Source: Isoetes taiwanensis (lineage: Eukaryota > Streptophyta > Lycopodiopsida > Isoetales > Isoetaceae). From it: a stretch of DNA of 64,000 bases. The DNA lies in NCBI GenBank assembly GCA_021234155.1, contig JAJEKV010000098.1:611084-675083 (forward strand), in the 5' to 3' direction. Below the pieces are notes generated by a model that worked only from the letters and a program-made list of their open reading frames with translations, ran no database searches and had not been told where the DNA came from. The translations under genes and the position numbers were made by a program. Shown piece by piece: positions 1 through 10,985 of this stretch (position 1 is its first letter; each line of letters begins with the position of its first letter).

Positions 1-108
1 ATTATTGATATAATACTTCAGCATTATTGGATCCGCAGCTATAAATTCTTTCACCTTGCTTTCACTTCTCACCCAAGAATTTAGTAAACTGCTCCTTCTC
101 ACCTTGCG

Positions 109-248
109 TGCTCCCTGTTCCTTGCTCCGTATTCCTTTCTCCGTGCTCCTTGTTCCTTGCTTCGTGGTCCTTTCTCTGTGTTCCTTGTTCCTTGTTCCTT
201 GTTCTTTGTTCCTTGCTCCGTGTTCGGTGTTCCTTGCTCCTTGTTTGC
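109..248. repeat. CCTTGTTCC-type short tandem repeat
   Basis: About 140 bp made of variants of TTCCTTG and CTCCGTG words. It creates artificial open frames on both strands (Leu/Cys/Ser-rich on plus, Lys/Glu/Arg-rich on minus), which I do not treat as genes. Confidence 0.8.
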
Positions 249-256
249 TTTTGCAA

Positions 257-955
257 ATGATTAATCTCCAACACAATCCTCCCTGGGCTACTCCAAAAGC
301 CCTGCGAGCATGCCCCAGGCATTCTGTGTGGCCTAATCAAGATGAGTTGTTTGACCATTTCTTGGAGTGGATGTTGTGCCACAGTCCCACCAAGGAGCTT
401 GCAAGGGAGTTGATCAACTTTATTCTCGAGTGATTTGATTGTGGTCATGAACCACTGATAGAAATTAATCCATCTGAATGCTATAGGAGACTTATATTAG
501 TGGGAATTCTTGAACTCCCTCCTCATCTAGACGAGATGCTACACCAGTTGAGAGCTCTGTTTTGTTCTGGTTATTTAGCACACTATCTGGATTAATACAT
601 ACTGGAGGTCATTCATGAAATTAGTAAGGGACAGATGTACGGCCTTATTAACAAGTACTACCACGAGTACAACAACTTTGTGGAGTTGGGTCCGCTCTTC
701 TTCCGTGAGTATCATCATGTGGAATTACTTCTAGATACCCCATATGGTGGGAAGATTCAGGCTGGGATGCGCATGAGCTCTGGGTTCCTAACCCAGCTAC
801 GTGGGCTAGACCTCGCAGAGGAAGGGACTGAAGATACTACCGTGGTCTCTAGTACGTTTGCTATATGTCATACATATTGTGTTTGGAAGTTGGTATATGA
901 TACTGTCTTAATATGTTTTCTAAATATTCATGTAGTGTACACAATATATGTATAA
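257..955 (+). pseudogene. Degenerate coding region of unknown family
   Basis: From an ATG at 257 one reading frame stays protein-like to about 865. It is broken only by an in-frame TGA at 431-433 and TAA at 593-595. Between the stops the composition is that of a soluble globular protein, with stretches such as WPNQDELFDHFLEWM, ELPPHLDEMLHQLRALF and MYGLINKYYHEYNNFVELG. The last ~90 nt, to a stop at 955, are hydrophobic and probably lie past the true end or in an intron: a GT follows the codons for VVSS. I do not recognise the family. It could be an old host gene or a transposon-encoded protein. The two stops argue that this copy is not expressed as one protein. Confidence 0.4.
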
Positions 956-2243
956 TACACGGGTACTGTACACGTGTATACAACCCCTGCATAAGGTCTA
1001 CAATAAAAAAATTTCAGTTTACCAAAATTTTTCCCATTGTAATGAAATTGTGCTTTTTCCAGCTTCACCGATCTCTATACAATATGGATTAAGCACCTAA
1101 TATGAGCTTTGTTGATAGTGTTGGCGACAATTCTTTGTACAGGCCACTGATATCTTCTTTCTTTACATTAAAAAAAGGGGTAAATTTTAAAGCTCCCTTA
1201 CGTACCTCCTTCCTTTACAATGCAGTTCCCATATGTAGCATAATAACAGGGGTTTCCAGGAGGATTTGATATGGATGTAAAAATGACAATTCCTAAAATT
1301 ATAGAATATATCCGTAAAGAAAACAAAGATTTAAGATAAAAATAATCACATTAGCTCACTGGTTATATTGGTCAAATCATTCTTTTACTAGAACATTGAG
1401 TTATTTTGGTAGTGTCCTGAACTCCCGTAGTTCATATTCTAAAAACTTAGACGAAACTGTGTAGAGATTCGAGTCCTCGTATTCCATATTCCAAAACCTT
1501 AGGCGAACTGATACCTCATAATTCAAAATCATAGGTGCCTGCAATAAATCAGAATGAGAGGCGGCCAGAGGCCACAACATATGGTCTTGGCCGTAGGACG
1601 GACGGATCCAATGACCTAGGTAGTCTAAGGTAAATAGAAGCATGTGTCAGACCCATTTCACCTTGAAGCTGAAGTCGTGTCTTTGTAATATCAATTTGAA
1701 ATGTAGATCTCTTAGCAACGGTTGTTGACGCAGAAGTCAGAACTATTCAGATACTTAAATTCTGCTTGGGGGAAGGGGGGAGGTTGGGCGGCCATATATG
1801 GGTTGACAAACTTCATAGTTGTAAGAGAATAAATAAGTTTTTGTTACAAGAAATTTATAATTTTCAATCAAGATGTCTTTTTTAACAAATGCATAGGCAT
1901 TCTATCGATTCTTATCTTATTTTGATCCTCATATATCATATGAAAGAAACATGTCAGTTCATCAATACATATATAAGTCAGGTACATTTTTTGTTTTGAA
2001 AAAAAATGTGGGCATGCACGTGCCCTAAAAAATAAAAAAATAAATAAAAAAAAAAAATTCTTGTCACGTCACCGTGCTCTCTGTGCTTGCAAGATTGTGG
2101 CTGATTGCGGCTGATTGGTTGCTTACAAGAGTACTGATTCTGCTCTGGAGGTCCTGGAATATTTGCATTGAATGTCAGATCTACGGAGATCTAAGGAGTG
2201 TAATTGCATTGAATGTGCTAACTCCTACATATATCAGTGACCC
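956..2243. other. AT-rich intergenic stretch
   Basis: No coding signal that I can support. It contains an A-rich run with AAATA words around 2023-2057. A minus-strand open frame at 1401-1643 has no recognisable content. Confidence 0.5.
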
Positions 2244-2264
2244 GTGATCTGTGGGGTTGCTTTA

Positions 2265-2756
2265 ATGGCTTCAAGGAAGCGGAAATTCGATCAGTTTGTT
2301 GCTGGTCATGTGGAATACTATCTTCTAGTGCCCAAGAGACTCCGAATTGATCTGTTGGTGATGGTCGATGGGTGGATTGTGGATGGGTACGAGCAGAGGG
2401 AAGCTACTGACAGTGCAGGCAGTTGCAATTTCGAGAGGGTTAGCATTCCTAAGGTAGGAGACAGTTCTGATACCTTTGATCTTGAGATAATGGGGGACCC
2501 ATTGGATGGTTTCGATTTGCCTGAGCTTGATTTCGATCTGCCTGAGCAAGTCGAATCCTTTGATCTGATTAACACCGTGGATGAGAATCCTGATGAACTT
2601 GGTCTCCTGCCATACTTATTTGGATATGATAATATTGTCATGTGTAACAGCTGCCTCTGTTTTGTTGCCGATGACGAGGTCGATGAGTTTGGAAGATGTA
2701 AGCTTTGCATCAAGAAAGTAGTAGATGCGTGGATTCCGTGGGTTACAGATTGTTGA
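2265..2756 (+). CDS. Small acidic protein with C-terminal paired CxxC (zinc-ribbon-like)
   Basis: Uninterrupted frame of 163 codons. I chose the ATG at 2265 because the product then starts MASRKRKFD, a basic plant-like N-terminus; an in-frame ATG at 2244 would add seven residues. The middle (about residues 65-115) is acidic with a repeated D-L-P-E pattern (FDLPELDFDLPEQ). The C-terminus has CNSC, then about 15 residues, then CKLC: two Cys pairs that could hold one zinc ion. There is no signal peptide or membrane segment. The family is not recognised. An acidic region plus a zinc ribbon would suit a nuclear adaptor or regulator, but that is speculation. Unlike its neighbours it has no stops or frameshifts. 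A T-run and splice-like GTGCAG follow at 2843-2863, so further exons are possible. Confidence 0.55.
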   Translation: MASRKRKFDQFVAGHVEYYLLVPKRLRIDLLVMVDGWIVDGYEQREATDSAGSCNFERVSIPKVGDSSDTFDLEIMGDPLDGFDLPELDFDLPEQVESFDLINTVDENPDELGLLPYLFGYDNIVMCNSCLCFVADDEVDEFGRCKLCIKKVVDAWIPWVTDC

Positions 2757-3002
2757 AAGTTTGTGTCATTGTGCTTTTGCAAAATTCCTGCTTCTCATTG
2801 TTTATTGTGATGTGCAGGTGGCGAATGGGATTTCGTGATGATGTTTTTTTTTTTTTTTGTGCAGTAGGGTTATATGAGTTGAGACAGAGACGTGATGCTC
2901 TCTAAGTTTTGTTGAAATTTGACCTGGGAATCCGGTGATAACAAAAAGGAATTCAAAATACCAACTGGGACTGTATCATATTTAAAAACCATATAATATA
3001 AT

Positions 3003-3200
3003 ATGGAGTCCTCTGAGAATCAGCAATATATCAATTACTTTGCTGTTGACATGATATCTATTGCTTGTCAGATTAGGCAGATATCCGGCAGGCACCTTCA
3101 AGAAGCAGTTGATCTCTTTGAACAAATACCTGAACAAGATATCATACCATGGAATGCCGTGATTGCTGGATATAGTCAGGCAAGGCAGCTCAAATACAAA
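3003..3200 (+). pseudogene. PPR repeat fragment
   Basis: The 66-codon frame holds one recognisable pentatricopeptide unit: AVDLFEQIPEQDIIPWNAVIAGYSQ reads as the usual A-x-x-L-F-x-x-(M/I)-P-x-x-(D/N)-x-x-x-W-N-x-(M/I)-I-x-G-Y-x-(Q/R) pattern of PLS-class organellar RNA-binding proteins. No further repeats follow, so this is a relic rather than a gene. A much longer PPR relic lies at 59845-61143 on the same strand. Confidence 0.6.
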
Positions 3201-3203
3201 TAG

Positions 3204-3540
3204 CCCCAAACACTGCAACTATAACTTTCTCCAAGACAATCACAAACAGTGTTGCTGCCATAAATTATGTTTCCACTTGCTCTTACAATTGTGCAATCAG
3301 GTTCAATACCCAAACAAAAGATAAAATGACAATAACAAGGGGATGAGCCATTAAGCTGCCATTGGACTGTCGCAAGGAGTGGAATATGTACTTACAATGA
3401 CCATGTATGTTAGAAAACAACCAAGGGAACGAAACCAAGAGAACCAAAATAGCATTTGATACCTTTGCATGCAAAAGAGCATTAAAGAATAAGATGCATT
3501 GCCATATACAGCAAATTAAAAAATTTATAGACCAAATGTA
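3204..3540. other. Short spacer before Helitron copy 1
   Basis: No gene recognised. It probably contains the degraded 5' part of the Helitron, but I cannot place the terminus. Confidence 0.4.
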
Positions 3541-4455
3541 TATTCCAGGGTTGAGGATGCACGCTTAAATTACTTTAGGACATCCGCCTTCCGAAATAGG
3601 AGAATTCAATATGATGAGGACTATTCTGAGCGTGAAAACGATGAACACAATGACGTTATCTTGCCTTCATCATTCTTGGTGTTCTGTACAGGTTGCAGAT
3701 GCATTGGCACTTTCTAGGTCAAAGGGCCGTCCAATTTTATTTGTTACAATGGCAGCCGAATCTGGTGATGGCCCATAGGAGATAAGGACTACGATGCCCT
3801 TAGGCTGGACAAAATCGTCGATAATCCTATGGTCGTTGTCCGTTGTTTTCATGGAAGACTTCGCAACGATTAAAGGGTTTCTTTGCATAAAAGTTTTCGT
3901 ATAAAGGGCGTTTTTATTTTGGGAAAAATAAATCTGAAGTAGAGTTTCAAAAGCGAGGACTTCCCCCCTGTGAAATAAATTTTTAAAAAAAAAAATTGTT
4001 GCGTGAACGAACCGGACATACCAATAGAATGTGTTGATGATATTATATCTGAGAACTACCAAGTGATCCAATTATTGGGGGGACGGTTCAAAATTTATGA
4101 TTCATAGACATTCCGGTAGATGTTCACCACAATTCCTCTTCTTTGCTGATTATCCAAAACCGTTAATCCAACAACCCATCTTGACTCAAAGGGATATGTG
4201 CGATGCAAGAGAGAGAAGGTGTGTATGATGCGTGGGTAGTTAAGGTACAATGCTTTTTGCTCCATGAACTAGAATGTCATTATTATAGTTGACATCGCAT
4301 CTACCGTGCATATCTTCTCTTACCTCTACGGTTACATATATAAGGGATTTGACACTGCAAAATTTTAGATATCTCAAGAGAGTCATGCACATGAGTGGAT
4401 GGTCAACAACGAGCTCAGACCACACAAGAAACACGTGTGGGTGGCGAGCATACAA
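3541..4455 (+). pseudogene. Helitron Rep-domain remnant
   Basis: Short coding islands in shifting frames match Helitron Rep proteins. SRVEDARLNYFR is at 3544-3579. ALALSRSKGRPILFVTMAAE is at about 3697-3760 (family form RxKGRPTLFVTMT). DKIVDNPMVVVRCF follows near 3808. EPDIPIECVDDIISE lies at about 4011-4054. An FLLHELECH island and YGYIYKGFDTAKF (about 4330-4368) correspond to the region of the catalytic tyrosines. The block that would carry the HUH motif (His-x-His) is missing between about 3860 and 4005, whereas copy 2 keeps it as RHSH. This region cannot encode an active nicking enzyme. Confidence 0.75.
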
Positions 4456-4529
4456 ACCTTGATGCAGGCCAAGGTCTTGAGCACACTTCCTGAGGCCATA
4501 CTAGTGGAGCAGGTCAAAGGAACGAGATA

Positions 4530-6722
4530 CAAGAGTACTTAAAGGCCCGTTATCTTTCGGCCATGGAGGCATTTTGGAGAATAATGTCATATGAAATCAC
4601 ACACAAAACCCCTGCTGTTAAATGTCTACCTCTACATTTGTTGCGGCCAAATACGAGGTCGTTGTTGGACCGATACTTCTTATGACCTCTTGATCATGTA
4701 TTCGATACACTTACGTATATCCAATACTATGAACAGTACACGTTGACAACATGTAATCCATCGTTATTATCTGAATCTGGGTCTTATTTAGAACAAGAGC
4801 AACACGGTTTTACACGAAACATCGTGAAAAAACGGACGAGGCAACCACTGGTATGTAGGATACGTCTATTATTACCTCGGGTCGGCGAGGCGTTCTACTT
4901 AAGACAAATTTTATTGCATCGTCCTGCAAGAACATGGGATGAACTAAAGATAGTTAATGATCACCTTATGAAACATACCAACAGGCTGCAGAGGCAGAGG
5001 GCTTGCTCGCAGCACACAATGAAGCAAAGCTAGTTATGGAGGAGGCAGTTTCTCTATCATTGGGTCCTACTCAATTACATTTCCTTTTTGCCATGTTATT
5101 GCTTGACCAGGGCCCAGCAACTGAATTATGGACTACGTTTCAAGTGCCTATGAGCCTTGATCTATTAGACGAATATCCAAACGATAATGTAATTGCTTTC
5201 AATGAATCTCTCCACTTAGTTAATAGTATTCTGCTCCAGCACGACACTAATATCATGGCATTTGGCATTCAGTTGCATCATCGTATTGGATGAGATGTGA
5301 TGCATGAGCTAGAAAAATTTTCTGATCACACATCGTATCTAAATTCTGCATTGGAAATGTCGAGTAAAATGAATGACAACCAGTTAGAACTGTATCATTT
5401 CATAAGACAATGGTTAAAGTCTCCTCGAAGCACTCATCCTATTTTTGTAGATGGAAAAGTGGGCACAGAAAAGACATTTCTTTTGAAATGTATATGTTTT
5501 CATATGCGCGGCCATAGATGTATAGTCCTTCCATGCGGTACAACAGCTCTGGCGGCTCGATTGTATGCAGGAGGGCGAACAGCACATTCCCTGTTCCAAA
5601 TCCCTGTGCTTGAAAACAATGCTGGTCTTCATTCAATGTTAGAGAATGATTCGGGAGCAGCACAACTCATCATTGAAGCTAGGGTCATTATTTGGGATGA
5701 GTTTTCAATGGCCAACAAAGCTGTTATAGAAAGCGTGAACCATCTCCTCCAACGTTTGTGTGGAAACAATCTTCCTTTCGGTGGAAAGCATTTCATAACT
5801 GCTGGCGATTTCAGGCAAGTTGCGCCTGTCGTGAAGGGTGGGGGGGAGAATCGCAGCATTCAATGCATCTATAAAATCATCGTCGTTATGGAGAGTTTTC
5901 CGTGTATTGAGGCTTCATCAGCCGATACGAAATGTAGGAGATCCAGAGCTCATGCGTTTTGTTGACAACATAGCGGAGAATTGGGAACAAACCACAGCGC
6001 CATTGGATTTATTTAACATAACTACTAACATTGCAGATACAGCTAACTTCCTTTATCCACTGGAGATCCTTTGCAACCCAGCTGAATGTGACAAACGAGT
6101 TTTCCTCGCCCCAATCAACAAGCATGTCGATGAATTCAATGGTCGTATATTAAACGGAGTTTCTAACCAGGAAAAGGCCTATTACAGCCATGATCATATC
6201 ACCGAACAAGAAGAAGTTATCCATGATCATCCATATGCAACTTCGGACTTCTTAAACAATTTCACACATTCTGGGATTCCTAACCATGAACTTAGACTTA
6301 AAATGGGGGCAATATGCCACGTGATGAAACGGTTAGACATGGAGAAAGGCCTTGTGAAGAACGCTAGGGTTGTGATTGAATCGATGCATTCAAAGTTTGT
6401 AATGGTAAGAGTTTTAGGTGATCCAGACGGGAATATATACCCAATTTCGAGAACAGATTTTTTCTATCAACCAGAAAATCGGCCCTGGACTATTCATAGA
6501 TGCCAATTACCACTCCGTCTATCGTATTCGACCACATTTAATAGTTGCCAGGGTCTAACATTGGATCGAGTGGTCATTGATCTGCGTACGAACGTCTTTG
6601 CACACGGTCAACTGTATACGGCCTTTACCCGTGTTCAAAACAGGCAAGATGTGTTGATACTCCTCTCCCCAGAGAACACGACCAGAAGTACAGTGAACGT
6701 CGTCTACAAGGAGCTACTATGA
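4530..6722 (+). pseudogene. Helitron PIF1-like helicase, frameshifted
   Basis: Continuous homology in three blocks. Linker: YLKARYLSAMEAFWRI near 4534, then GEAFYLRQILLHRPARTW at about 4886-4939. Helicase N-half in frame 2 from 4970 to about 5835, with a stop at 5291-5293: Walker A GKVGTEKTF, Walker B VIIWDEFSM, and GDFRQVAPVV. Helicase C-half in frame 3 from about 5850 to 6722: motif NSCQGLTLDRVVID followed by HGQLYTAFTRV. Frameshifts fall near 4968 and at the seven-G run at 5841-5847. In Walker A the Gly usually just before Lys-Thr is Glu, which should impair ATP binding. Known role of the family: unwinding DNA during rolling-circle-like transposition. Confidence 0.9.
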
Positions 6723-7286
6723 TGTAAAGGTACGCTCTCTCCACTTTACACATGAATATCACACCTCATGAAGTGTAACATATATTTGGCATAATATAGG
6801 TATGTTATGTCTGCTCCTGATAGGGAACATGGCATACATGGGGGCATACATGGGACCACCAACCCATCAGGTGTTAATTGGATGTAACACATCTATTAAT
6901 GAGGTTATGTGCAGATTTGGTACTTCGTAACACATAGCATCACCGGGCGAGGAATTTGGGTGGGGTGGGGGAGGGGGGGGGCATGTTATGTGCTCATAGC
7001 TATACCAAATGCTGTGGTATGCAACACACCTACTACTGAGGTACATTATCCTTCCTTTCTCACACAATAGATCGATAGCCTTCTATAGATAATATGTGGC
7101 CACCACCACCAGTGCATCAACCGTTGTTTATCGCTGAGGGTATGTCTTTCTTCGTGGAGTTCACTAACACCAATGGATTATAGAAATCTTTAGGGGGATG
7201 TCATGTGGCACCAGTATAGCTATGTGTCACTGAGGTACGTTATCTTTCTCCTAGCCCATGCAACAGATAAGGAAGTGCCCATCGCA
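6723..7286. other. Spacer with degenerate repeats
   Basis: Downstream of the helicase. A motif like CTGAGGTACGTTATCCTT recurs here (about 7034) and again near 7231 and 7558, showing decayed tandem duplication on a scale of 200-330 bp. A G-run lies at 6961-6981. No gene seen. Confidence 0.45.
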
Positions 7287-7462
7287 ATGATAGTCTAGTG
7301 GTTAGGCTTTTGGTTACGGGTGTGCCCCGCCCAAGCTCAAATCCCACTGGCTATCATTAGGTTGGCATGAATGGTCTGCGTTCATGGTGATCGTAGCTGA
7401 GTGGTCAGACCATTGGATATGGGTGTCTCCTGTCCAGGTACAAAACCCACTAGTTATCATTG
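7287..7462 (+). repeat. tRNA-like dimer, unit 1
   Basis: Two tRNA-shaped segments in a row. The first (7287-7357) is 71 nt. Its ends ATGATAG and CTATCAT pair perfectly over 7 bp like an acceptor stem. It has an A-box-like TAGTCTAGTGG and a weakened B-box (GCTCAAATCCC). The second (about 7385-7462) has TAGCTGAGTGG and GGTACAAAACCC. Neither forms a convincing T-arm, so I read them as tRNA-derived repeat sequence rather than functional tRNA genes. The pair recurs at 7691-7853. Confidence 0.6.
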
Positions 7463-7690
7463 CGTGACGCGAGACATACGTAGGACGTTAATAATGCACG
7501 TCCATGAATTAAAATCCCTTAAGGGATGTCGTGCAGCCACCAGTACAACATGGTATCGCTGAGATATGTTATCCTTGCTTTTCAAATAAATATGTGCAGT
7601 ATGTATGTGCATATTCTTCAACTGTGCAATAGACGGTGTGCTATATAGTTACTATGTGATTCCCCTTATAGTTACAAGTTTGGAATAAAA

Positions 7691-7853
7691 TGGTTAGGCT
7701 ATTGGTTACGGGTGTGCCCCGCCCAAGCTCAAATCCCATTGTCTATCATTGGGTGGCATGAATGATATATGCTCATGGTGATCATAGCCGAGTGGTTAGA
7801 CCATTGGATACGGGTGTGTCCCGCCCAGGTTCAAAACCCACTTGTTATTATTG
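7691..7853 (+). repeat. tRNA-like dimer, unit 2
   Basis: A second copy of the dimer about 405 bp downstream. The first half is TGGTTAGGC...GCTCAAATCCC. The second half has a better-preserved A-box TAGCCGAGTGG and B-box GGTTCAAAACC, spaced as in tRNA promoters. The 5' end of the first half is replaced by unrelated sequence. Confidence 0.6.
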
Positions 7854-7899
7854 CATGACATGATTAATAAAGTGAATGGGACTTCAAAGCAGGAATCAT

Positions 7900-8172
7900 G
7901 TAGTCACTATGATCAGCAATTTTCTATTGTACAGGCACTGGAACATGAGGTGAGAAAATGTAGGGTCAACTCCTCCAGGTTCTAGCATGTGGATACGGGA
8001 TGATGATGAGACACTCCTTTTTTCTGATATCTCAGTGAAGAGAAATGCTCTTTTGATTTAATGCAAAACATCCTTCGTAACAAGTCGTTATGATCAATAT
8101 TCTTCTATCGTGCAGACACTGAAGACAAGGCAACAAAATGCAGGTTCAAATTCTGCATGTTCTAGCCTGCAT
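7900..8172. repeat. Diverged tandem duplication (~170-bp period)
   Basis: A block containing TATGATCAGCAATTTTCTAT, a polypyrimidine/CAG, GGCACTGGAACA and a TTCTAGC(A/C)TG end (about 7908-7995) recurs in altered form at about 8089-8172. Each copy carries a splice-acceptor-like TCTATYGTRCAG, so a duplicated exon is possible, but no frame is convincing. Confidence 0.4.
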
Positions 8173-10135
8173 AGACGAGTTGGGGAAGAGAAACGTCGCC
8201 GCGATAAGTTTCTTGTACTATTAATTCTCTCTGGCAAGTATCTTAGCATAACAAAACATTATGAGGATCATGTTGGAACTTAGCATTAACAAACATAGGA
8301 AGCTATGCCTCAACTCCTTACCTAGCAAGGAGAGCTTAATTTTCTCCACAATAAGCAATCCCAGTGTGTATTTCCAAGCACCTAAAAGCTTATAAGTAAG
8401 TCATAAGTATAAAATCATTCTCTGATAATTTGTCATTCGTTTGGGTTTATTTTAATAGTAAAAAGCTTACGAAGATAAATATAGATGTTCTTTGAAGGGC
8501 TGAAGAGGCCAAATTTGCTTCCAAATTTGCCCTTAAATGTGTAGCATGGACTAGAACACATCAGCTTGCTTTCTCTAGGTTATGGCGAGAATCAGACCAC
8601 TAAATAAGAAAAAAGGGCAACCCAAATGCATTAGCACTTTATTTTTCTTGCTTTTCTGCGGAGTTTAGATGGCAACTTTAAAATGTACTATTGAAATTCG
8701 TATTGTTACTTCATCTTTGCCGTATATAAAGGGCTAGAGTTTTTGCAAGGTCACTACTTTCAAATTTATTACATCAAATGCTCAAATTATATGGTGGTTG
8801 TTTTGTGTCGTAATGCAGATAGAAGTATATAAAGGGCAACTTTTTGTTGTATCTGGAGCTTAATTTTATCATCTATCCCATTATGATTTTTACATAGAAT
8901 GATATTGTGAAAGGGACTTTTGTACAATAGAATCAATTTCCCTCTAGGACCCCAAGTTATTTTGGCATATACTAGCAAGTTTAAAAGTAAGATCCAACAA
9001 CAACATGGATTAATGGATTCGTCACAATAAAATTATTTTCTCTTAAAAACCTTCAAAGGCGGGTTTTCTTAATGCTAGTACTAATGTCCACTACCAAACA
9101 TCACTTGTTCCATAGGCTGATTTGTCCACGGATATTAAAATATAATTCAATTCAATTCACATTTCAAACCCTATCATATAATGCTCTCTACATTTTCTAT
9201 ATCTAAGAAATCTGTCGCACATGTATCTATCACTGGTATCTGTCACTAGCATGCCTTAGAACTTACAAAATAAAATGAGTCAGATTAGGAAAAACAAACA
9301 ATGTTAACCAAATGAAATCACCATGCAAAACAAAAATGGAATTATATAGAATTCCAATCCCTGTTATTGGATATGCTATGATCAAACTCTAAATGTTGAC
9401 GTTCTATGAAAGATGAATAAAAAGGACCCTAGAAGCACAATGGAAGATGAATTACTATCCCTATACATCTTTTAGACTTGAAGATGCATGGCAGCCCCTA
9501 GAGCGTAGTCACATTTTGAGCAGTCTAGAAAAACTCTGAGCAGCAACAGATGTGGTAGTGTCAACCATTAAGAGAGTCCCAAGCCAACATCCATTATAAT
9601 GCATGCAAAGGAGACGAATCAAATGGAATAGATCAAAGTGAATCTTATTTTGTAGATCAAAATTAACCACTTTGAAATTTCACCCTTATTTGACTCATTT
9701 TTTTATAGCGAAAACGTCTGTTGAATTGTCTCTGTGGTTTTGGGTGGTGCTGCCTTCTACTCTGTTTTTGCACTCTGCTTATGTCGCGCTACCATACACA
9801 TCTTTGCCCTATGGCCGGCTCTACAGTAGCTGGAACTGTAGCACGTCCATGAAGATGGACGATGGTCCAAAAGGGGCCGGATTCTTCTCTGCATGATGTG
9901 AAGAAAAAACAGAGGATATTTGGGATTTCTTCACAGCAAAAACAAGGTGCAAATAGGGGATTCTTTTCACCATCTTCCATTGAAGATTCTCCTTTTAGGG
10001 CCGATTCGTGTTTTTATTTCCTTTCTATCTTCTTCCAGAAGCAATGATCCTATCAGGAGTTTTTTTAGCTTAGTTCATAGCTTGATTCTTGCAGACAAGT
10101 CCAATCCACAAAGATAGGATGCAAACACCATAGCC
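8173..10135. other. Intergenic, no gene recognised
   Basis: AT-rich. The open frames in 9672-10117 overlap on both strands without recognisable protein features. I see no repeat of note. Confidence 0.45.
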
Positions 10136-10261
10136 ATGGCTGAAAATGGCAAGCCAAGGCCAAAAACGCCCAAAAACGCGAAGCCAAGGTTGGAATCAAT
10201 AAAAAACAGGCTAAATTTTAAGGTGGACAAAATTTTGTCGGAGAATTTCACTCATCGTTGA
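10136..10261 (+). CDS. Small basic ORF (41 aa), uncertain
   Basis: The ATG sits in a strong plant start context (AGCCATGGCTG). It opens 41 codons for a Lys/Pro/Arg-rich peptide (MAENGKPRPKTPKNAK...), ending at TGA 10259-10261. It is too short to judge by itself. The start context and basic composition are the only support. It may be the first exon of a longer gene or chance. Confidence 0.22.
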   Translation: MAENGKPRPKTPKNAKPRLESIKNRLNFKVDKILSENFTHR

Positions 10262-10429
10262 AATTTCTTGAGGAAATTTTGAGCGGACGGGGCAGTGCCA
10301 CGCGACCACACATACATTTGCAAGAGAACATGTGTAGCATTATCTCGCTAATTTCTCCTTCCAAAGTGCACATTCATTGAGGGCATATGACGTGGGCCGA
10401 GATAATGCTAGGAATGGAGCGCAGTATAT

Positions 10430-10580
10430 ATCGGACGCCGACATGTTATAGCCACGGGCATATCCGTGGTATATCCGTGTCTTTGACATGTTATAGCCAC
10501 GGCCAAAAAAAATTACACGGCATTCTTGTGGACTTAACGGATTTTTTGCCATTTAAGGCTGGCTATAACATGCCCACGTC
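10430..10580. repeat. Repeated and inverted GTTATAGCCACG motif
   Basis: CATGTTATAGCCACGG occurs at about 10442 and 10488. The inverted form GGCTATAACATG occurs at about 10560, followed by CCCACG. A short palindromic CCGTGGTATATCCGTG lies between. This could be the remains of a foldback element. No target duplication found. Confidence 0.4.
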
Positions 10581-10715
10581 CAACATTTACCGCGATTGGA
10601 AATGTCGTGGCAAAATGGATGTGCGTTGCGTACAAGTGGCAGGCATGCAAGGGACCAAGCAAAATGTGGGATGTGTATATGAAGGGAGGGAGGATTAGGG
10701 CACAAAGCCAAAGAA

Positions 10716-10985
10716 ATGGAGAAGAGCGTGGACGGAGTGGCGATGGAGGCAGAACCTGCTTGGCAATTGGGGAATGCAGAGCAAGAGCCCAAACAAGGAA
10801 AGGCCAGCAGAATAGTCGGCGCCGCAGAACCCCACCATTCCGGTGACGAAGCCAATGGCGCTGCATCTTTGAATCATCCGCATCAGGCTCACAAGCACGC
10901 AAATCAACAGGTCTCAAAACCCAGTTCTCCTCCTCACAGACCTCCTCATGACGAAGTTCTTCAACCTAGTGACTTCATAACCTGA
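10716..10985 (+). CDS. Hypothetical His/Pro-rich short protein
   Basis: 89-codon frame starting MEKSVDGVAMEAEPAWQ in a good start context (AAGAAATGG). It is Ala/Glu-rich at first, then Pro/His/Ser-rich (HPHQAHKH, SSPPHRPPHDE), i.e. likely disordered. This segment is more GC-rich than its surroundings, as plant 5' exons and 5' UTRs often are, and a GTACCAG donor-like site follows the stop at 10991. It may be a genuine small gene or a first exon. Family not recognised. Confidence 0.35.
   Translation: MEKSVDGVAMEAEPAWQLGNAEQEPKQGKASRIVGAAEPHHSGDEANGAASLNHPHQAHKHANQQVSKPSSPPHRPPHDEVLQPSDFIT

Larger units (their letters stand above)
3541..6722 (+). mobile_element. Helitron copy 1 (decayed autonomous element)
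   Basis: A decayed RepHel protein reads on the plus strand in the usual Helitron order: end of the N-terminal Rep region, Rep linker, then PIF1-type helicase. It carries several frameshifts and stops. The same family is present in opposite orientation at about 13364-16017. The element ends (5' TC, 3' hairpin plus CTRR) could not be identified, so these borders mark only the coding part. Confidence 0.85.

Noticed and set aside
62-448. 128-codon minus-strand ORF rich in KEQGTRN-type repeats
   Set aside because: Antisense reading of the CCTTGTTCC repeat; the opposite strand holds the coherent coding relic.
6723-6960. Helitron 3' terminus (hairpin plus CTRR)
   Set aside because: Several CTAGT/CTAAT-like words exist but none combines a clear hairpin with an A/T insertion junction, so no end is called.
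7287-7357. Functional tRNA gene
   Set aside because: The acceptor stem pairs and an A-box is present, but the T-stem does not form around the loop and the B-box is degraded.
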